DNA from: Streptomyces rubiginosohelvolus
GTDB lineage: Bacteria > Actinomycetota > Actinomycetes > Streptomycetales > Streptomycetaceae
Reading direction: 5' to 3'
NCBI RefSeq assembly: GCF_014649875.1
Contig: NZ_BMTW01000003.1
Coordinates: 186,001-250,000, forward strand
Length of the DNA: 64,000 nucleotides
Made by a program: the position numbers and the translations under genes. Every line of letters starts with the position of its first letter. The stretch's first letter is position 1. This document shows positions 59,875 through 64,000 of the stretch, one piece after another. The notes beneath the pieces are model-generated. The model saw nothing but the letters and a program-made list of their open reading frames with translations, did not search any database and had not been told where the DNA came from.

Positions 59875-62040
59875 CTACCGGCGCTGCCGGAGCTGTTCTT
59901 CGAACCGGTCCGCCCAGTACGCGGTCCGGTCGAGGTAGGCCGTCTCGGCGGCTTCCCCGGTCTTTCCGTAGGCGCCCTCGAAGGTCTCGTAACCGTGGCC
60001 CGGGGGCGGGGTGGAGGAGGCGGGTTCGATGGAGCTGCCCTCGTGCCACTCGTTGAACGAGGTGACGGAGACCCAGGTGGGGTCGCCGCCGATGGCCGGG
60101 TCGAGGGCGTTGTTCCACTCCAGGTCGTACGAGGCGCCGTCCTCGCGGCCGAGGGTCGGGGTGGTGTTGCCGGGGACGGCCCGGTCGTCGATGTAGCCGG
60201 GGGCGACCGAGGGGGCCCAGACGAGACCGTTGGCCTTGGCGTAGTCGCCCGCGTTCTTCCAGCCGGGGGCGGTGGCGCCGGCGATGCCGTCGTAGGTGTA
60301 GATCCCGCCGAAGTGGTCGACCTTGCTGGTGTCGGTGGTCTGGGCGAGGACGATGGCGGTGTCCTTGACTGCGTCCAGGGCCGACCAGTCCTGGATCTTC
60401 AGGCTCTCGAAGATGTAGTAGGCGTTGCGGTCGCCGTTGGCCGCGTCCCGGTAGAACGCGGGGTGGTCGCCGAACTTCCCTTCCAGATAGGCGATGTCGT
60501 CGACGACGGACGCGGCGGTACGGCCGCCGTACGGTTCGATGTGCCAGGCGACCTCGATGCCGTGGCGGGCGGCGGCGTCCATCACGTCACCGGCGATGCT
60601 GTCCTCGTACCCCCCTTGGCCCCACCAGCTGTAGACGATGACGCCCGCGCCGGACCGTTTCACCCACTCCATGTGCTGGTCGACGGCTCCGGCGATGTCC
60701 CCGGAGTCGTACGGGCCGAGCTTCGGGTAGAGGTCGGCGCCGAGGGAGTCGGGCGGGGTGTGGCCGCCCTGCTGCCAGTGCCGCCAGCTGCCCGCCGGGC
60801 CCTCGGGGGTGCCGTACCAGGGGTAGTAGAAGAGGTGCACGTTGGACGAGCCCTCGTCCTCGGTGGCCGGGGCGCGGGTCAGGGTGAAGCGGTCCACGTC
60901 GAAGAGGGCGCCCGCTCCCCCGGTGAACCGCAGGAACAGCGGGCCCGTTCCGGCGGTCAGCGTGGTGGTGACCTCGGTGAAGGTCTCCCAGCCGCCGGTC
61001 GGGGCGACGTCCACGGAACCGAGGAGCGGCCCGGTGGCCGAGCCGGAGCGGATCTCGATCGTGCCGCCCGCACCGGCCGAGGAGACGGTGGCGGTGAAGG
61101 CGGTGGCCCCGGCGGCGTCGAGGGAGGAGTAGCCCGCCCAGTCGCCGTCGTCGATGTAGCCGAGGGTGGCTCCGCCGCTCGCCGATCCGTGGGCGGCGCT
61201 CTGGACGCCGGAGGAGGAGGTGTACGCCTCCGCCTCCGCGCTGTCGCCGCCCGGGCCCGGTCCTGGATCACCGGCGGAGCAGTCGGCCTCGACGGCTCCG
61301 GCCGCGTACTGGACTCCGCCGAGGAGGAGTTGGCGGAAGTCCGGGTCGGCGAAGGACTCGATGGTGTGGCCGAGCCCGGTGTAGAAGGAGCGGCCCTCCT
61401 GCTGTTCGTGGCACCAGGTGATGGGGTGGTCGCCCATCTCGCCGCCGCTGTAGCTGGATTCGTCCAGGGACTGGAGCACGTGGACGCTGTCGCGGGGGTT
61501 GGAGCGGTAGTTGTACCACTCGTCGGTCCGCGTCCAGGTGTCGTCCAGGTGCGCGGTCGCCGGGTGGGCGTGGTCCTCGGTGGTGAGGCGGGCCTCCTGG
61601 ATCGCCGGGTGGCTCTGGAACCACGCCCCGACCAGGTCCTCGTACTCCGGCCAGTCGTACTCGGTGTCGGCAGCGGCGTGTACGCCGACGAAGCCGCCGC
61701 CCCCGTCGACGTACCCCTTCAGGGCGCTCTGCTGGGTGTCGTTCAGGACGTCGCCGGTGGTGGAGAGGAAGACGACGGCTTCGTAGTCGGCGAGGTTCGC
61801 CGGGGTGAAAGCAGCGGCGTCCTCGGTGGCGGTGACGGTGAAGTCGTTCTCCGAGCCCAGCTGTTGGAGGGCGGTGATGCCCGCCGGGATGGAGTCGTGG
61901 CGGAATCCGGCGGTCTTGGAGAAGACCAGGACCTGGTACGGGTCGGCGGCCGCCGCGCTCTGTACGCCGGGGCTCAGGAAGGCGGCCCCGAGGGTGAGGG
62001 CGACGGCGCAGGCGAGCCGTCGGGTACGGGATCGTCTCAT
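59875..62040 (-). CDS. Secreted ThuA-CBM6-GH99 endo-alpha-mannosidase-like protein
   Basis: A 721-residue exported protein. The signal peptide ends near AAAADP (residue 33). Residues about 35-250 are a ThuA-like domain (FSKTAGFRHDSIPAGI, GGGFVGVHAAADTEYDWPEY). Residues about 275-390 form a carbohydrate-binding module of the CBM6 kind (GYIDDGDWAGY, APTGGWETF, LFLRFTGG). Residues about 400-720 match glycoside hydrolase family 99: VHLFYYPWYGTPE, WHIEPYGGR (Glu near 501), GIYTYDGIAG, and SVTSFNEWHEGSSIEPA (Glu near 664). GH99 enzymes cut alpha-1,2-mannose linkages internally. Its start overlaps the upstream gene by 4 nt. Confidence 0.9.
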   Translation of the reverse strand: MRRSRTRRLACAVALTLGAAFLSPGVQSAAAADPYQVLVFSKTAGFRHDSIPAGITALQQLGSENDFTVTATEDAAAFTPANLADYEAVVFLSTTGDVLNDTQQSALKGYVDGGGGFVGVHAAADTEYDWPEYEDLVGAWFQSHPAIQEARLTTEDHAHPATAHLDDTWTRTDEWYNYRSNPRDSVHVLQSLDESSYSGGEMGDHPITWCHEQQEGRSFYTGLGHTIESFADPDFRQLLLGGVQYAAGAVEADCSAGDPGPGPGGDSAEAEAYTSSSGVQSAAHGSASGGATLGYIDDGDWAGYSSLDAAGATAFTATVSSAGAGGTIEIRSGSATGPLLGSVDVAPTGGWETFTEVTTTLTAGTGPLFLRFTGGAGALFDVDRFTLTRAPATEDEGSSNVHLFYYPWYGTPEGPAGSWRHWQQGGHTPPDSLGADLYPKLGPYDSGDIAGAVDQHMEWVKRSGAGVIVYSWWGQGGYEDSIAGDVMDAAARHGIEVAWHIEPYGGRTAASVVDDIAYLEGKFGDHPAFYRDAANGDRNAYYIFESLKIQDWSALDAVKDTAIVLAQTTDTSKVDHFGGIYTYDGIAGATAPGWKNAGDYAKANGLVWAPSVAPGYIDDRAVPGNTTPTLGREDGASYDLEWNNALDPAIGGDPTWVSVTSFNEWHEGSSIEPASSTPPPGHGYETFEGAYGKTGEAAETAYLDRTAYWADRFEEQLRQRR

Positions 62041-64000
62041 CGGTCGTTCACCTGCGCTCCCTGAGTGGTGAAGGTGAAGGCGTCCAGGTCGAAGAGGCTT
62101 CCCTGGCCCGTCGGTCCGGTAAAGACGAAGAACAACTCCGTTGATCCGGCAGGGGCGTTGTTCACGTCGGCCGTGACGTCCACGAAGTTCTCCCAGCCGC
62201 CGGTCGGGGCGACGGGCAGGGAGGAGAGCAGGGTGCCCGTCGGGGAGCCGGCCCGTACCTCCAGGGTGCCGCCCGCGCCGCCCGAGGCGACCCGGGCCGT
62301 GATGGAGGTGGCGTTGGAGAGCACGTACGGCGCGAAGGAGACCCAGTCGCCGTCGTCCGTGTAGCCGACGGTCGCGCCGCCCTCCGCCGGGCCGTGCGGG
62401 GCGATCTCGATGCCGTTCTGGGCGGCGAAGTGCTCGCCCTGGCGGTGGCGGGGCTGGAGGATGGAGTCACTGTGCGTGGTGAGCCCGCCCGCGTCGGTGT
62501 ACTCGGCGTCGAAGACCCCGTAGATGTTGGCGGCGCTGTCGTGCTCGCCGTCGACGGGGACGTCGATGGTGCCGGAGCAGCCGTTCTTCGAGGTGATCTG
62601 GTGGCGGTGGCTGTCGTGGCCGAGGAGGTAGGTGACCTTGACCTTGGAGCAGTCGACCGTGCCGTCCTCGGGGTCGCTGACGGTCACGGTGAAGGGGACG
62701 GAGTCGCCGAAGGAGAAGAGGCTGCCGTCCGCCGGGGTGGTGAGGGTGACCGTGGGTGCGGTGTTGCCCGCCGTCACGACCAGGCTCGCGGTGCCGGTGA
62801 GCCCTTCGGGGTCGGTGACGGTCAGGGTCGGGTTGTAGGTCCCGGCGGTGGTGTAGGTGTGGCTGGGGTTCGGGTCGGTGGAGGTGGTTCCGTCGCCGAA
62901 GTCCCAGGCGTAGGTGAGGTTTCCGCCCTCGGGGTCGGCGCTGCCGGCCGAGGAGAAGGAGACGGCGAGCGGGGTGGGCCCGGACGTCTTGTCGGCGGCG
63001 GCCTTGGCGACCGGGGACCGGTTGCTGCCCGCGAGGTACTCGACGCGGTACAGGGCCTGGTTGCCCGCGCCGGTGCCGTAGTCGAGGACGTAGAGCGCGC
63101 CGTCGGGTCCGAACGCGGAGTCCATGACCTGGGTGCCGGTCCACGGGAAGGTGTCGATGGTTCCCGGTGATCCGTCGGCCTTGACCTCGACCGGCTTGAT
63201 CCACTTGCGGCCGTACTCGGTGGCGAAGAAGCGGCCGTCGAGGGAGGCGGGGAACTTCACGGCGGAGTCGAGGTCGGCGTCGAAGTTGTATACGGGCCCG
63301 GCCATCGGGGACTCGGAGCCGCCGCCGAACTCCGGCGGGGAGCCCGCGTCGCCGGCGTACCGGATCCAGGCGGGCTGGGCGGGCGGCAGGGTGGCGAGGC
63401 CGGTGTTGCGGAAGGAGTTGTTGGCGGGGCCGGAGGCACAGGCGTACTTCGCGCCGGACGGGCCGCCGGGGAAGGTGTACTCGCCGTACGTCTCCGTGGG
63501 CGTGTTGGTGCCCGTGCAGTACGGCCAGCCGAAGTTGCCGGGCTGGGTGACCCGGTTGAACTCGACCTGGCCGCTGGGGCCCCGGTTCGGGTCGGTGGTT
63601 CCGGCGTCGGGGCCGTAGTCGCCGATGTAGACGGCTCCGGACTCCTTGTCGACGGACATCCGGAACGGGTTGCGGAAGCCCATCGCGTAGATCTCGGGAC
63701 GGGTGTTCGCGGTGCCGGGCGCGAAGAGGTTGCCCGCCGGGACGGTGTAGCCGCCGTCGGCCGTGGGCTTGATGCGGAGCAGCTTGCCGCGCAGGTCGTT
63801 GGTGTTGCCGGAGGAGCGCTGGGCGTCGAACTGCGGGTTGCGGTCGGTACGTTCGTCGATCGGGGCGTAGCCGGCCGACTCGAAGGGGTTGGTGTCGTCC
63901 CCGGTGGTCAGATACAGATTCCCGGCGGCGTCGAAGTCGATGTCGCCGCCGACGTGGCAGCACTGGCCCCGGTCGCTCTCGACTTCCAGGACGACCTTCT
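62037..64000 (-). CDS. Sugar dehydrogenase-like beta-propeller with PKD and CBM6 (5' end outside window)
   Basis: 654 codons are visible and the gene continues past the window edge. The visible part starts within a soluble glucose/sorbosone-dehydrogenase propeller (GGDIDFDAAGNLYLTTGDD, LRGKLLRIKP, YAMGFRNPFRM, WPYCTG, FGPDGALYVLDYG). A PKD domain (AKAAADKTSGPTPLAVSFSS, YAWDFGDGTTSTDPNPSHTY) follows, then an Ig-like segment with a Cys pair and a C-terminal CBM6 (GYTDDGDWVSF, LFDLDAFTF). The missing N-terminus should hold a signal peptide and perhaps a further domain. It overlaps the ThuA-CBM6-GH99 gene by ATGA, so both are secreted together. Confidence 0.88.
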   Translation of the reverse strand, partial: KVVLEVESDRGQCCHVGGDIDFDAAGNLYLTTGDDTNPFESAGYAPIDERTDRNPQFDAQRSSGNTNDLRGKLLRIKPTADGGYTVPAGNLFAPGTANTRPEIYAMGFRNPFRMSVDKESGAVYIGDYGPDAGTTDPNRGPSGQVEFNRVTQPGNFGWPYCTGTNTPTETYGEYTFPGGPSGAKYACASGPANNSFRNTGLATLPPAQPAWIRYAGDAGSPPEFGGGSESPMAGPVYNFDADLDSAVKFPASLDGRFFATEYGRKWIKPVEVKADGSPGTIDTFPWTGTQVMDSAFGPDGALYVLDYGTGAGNQALYRVEYLAGSNRSPVAKAAADKTSGPTPLAVSFSSAGSADPEGGNLTYAWDFGDGTTSTDPNPSHTYTTAGTYNPTLTVTDPEGLTGTASLVVTAGNTAPTVTLTTPADGSLFSFGDSVPFTVTVSDPEDGTVDCSKVKVTYLLGHDSHRHQITSKNGCSGTIDVPVDGEHDSAANIYGVFDAEYTDAGGLTTHSDSILQPRHRQGEHFAAQNGIEIAPHGPAEGGATVGYTDDGDWVSFAPYVLSNATSITARVASGGAGGTLEVRAGSPTGTLLSSLPVAPTGGWENFVDVTADVNNAPAGSTELFFVFTGPTGQGSLFDLDAFTFTTQGAQVNDR

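Noticed and set aside
59770..62064. Long plus-strand frame opposite the ThuA-CBM6-GH99 gene
   Set aside because: Val/Gly/Asp-rich mirror product; domains are clear only on the minus strand.

Overview
This 64 kb window reads as the chromosomal core of a Streptomyces species or a very close relative. The evidence is very high GC with strong third-position G/C bias, frequent GTG starts, many 4-nt ATGA/GTGA overlaps between coupled genes, and gene content that closely matches (from memory) the S. coelicolor region around aceE and the fabD-fabH-acpP-fabF operon. Nearly every gene can be given at least a family. I see no tRNA, rRNA, CRISPR array, prophage, insertion sequence or secondary-metabolite cluster.

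Left part (1-11.7 kb): a tellurium-resistance-type (Ter) stress region. A membrane-anchored coiled-coil protein and an FmdB-like zinc ribbon are followed on the minus strand by a TIM-barrel C-C lyase, a large PRTase/TRSP/StiP/PELOTA fusion, a HAD hydrolase and an O-methyltransferase. A divergent TerD with a Pro/Tyr tail, a TerA-like protein, a DUF475 (TerC-like) membrane protein and two tandem TerD paralogues complete it. Next comes an ahpE-like peroxiredoxin, a DUF3052 gene and, divergently, aceE (12-16 kb). This ahpE/DUF3052/aceE block is syntenic with mycobacteria, where fabD follows directly; here roughly 26 kb of other genes separates aceE from the fasR-fabDHPF block at 42.3-47.2 kb.

Middle part (16-42 kb): mostly accessory genes. 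They are a protease inhibitor; a TetR/MFS efflux pair; two paralogous DUF1023 hydrolases around a DUF4429/SHOCT protein and a NarL-type two-component system; an acyltransferase; and a MerR/aldo-keto reductase pair with a textbook 19-bp-spacer promoter. A small Asp-tailed protein overlaps an OmpR-type two-component system and is followed by an SLC13 transporter and glycerate kinase. A secreted RHS/YD-repeat protein (33.9-37.3 kb) is followed by two paralogous small membrane proteins and at least two degraded copies of RHS 3' sequence, resembling a displaced toxin-tip/immunity graveyard. Then come a beta-lactamase-fold hydrolase, a type Ic-like aspartate aminotransferase with an odd start, a DinB protein and a pirin.

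Right part (42-64 kb): fasR and the type II fatty-acid synthase genes, ended by a strong hairpin. They are followed by DUF3145, an SGNH lipoprotein, aldose epimerase, a LysE exporter with an EI24/CysZ protein, Ohr, a MarR-controlled quinone-oxidoreductase-like enzyme, an MreB-like gene coupled to a GAF kinase with a degenerate ATPase domain, and an AsnC/nitrate-transporter pair. The last two genes are translationally coupled and secreted: a ThuA-CBM6-GH99 protein and a sugar-dehydrogenase-PKD-CBM6 protein cut by the window end. The most interesting places are the RHS cassette remnants, the 13-nt iterated repeat before the TerA-like gene, the aminotransferase start, the degenerate GAF kinase and the ThuA-CBM6-GH99 fusion.
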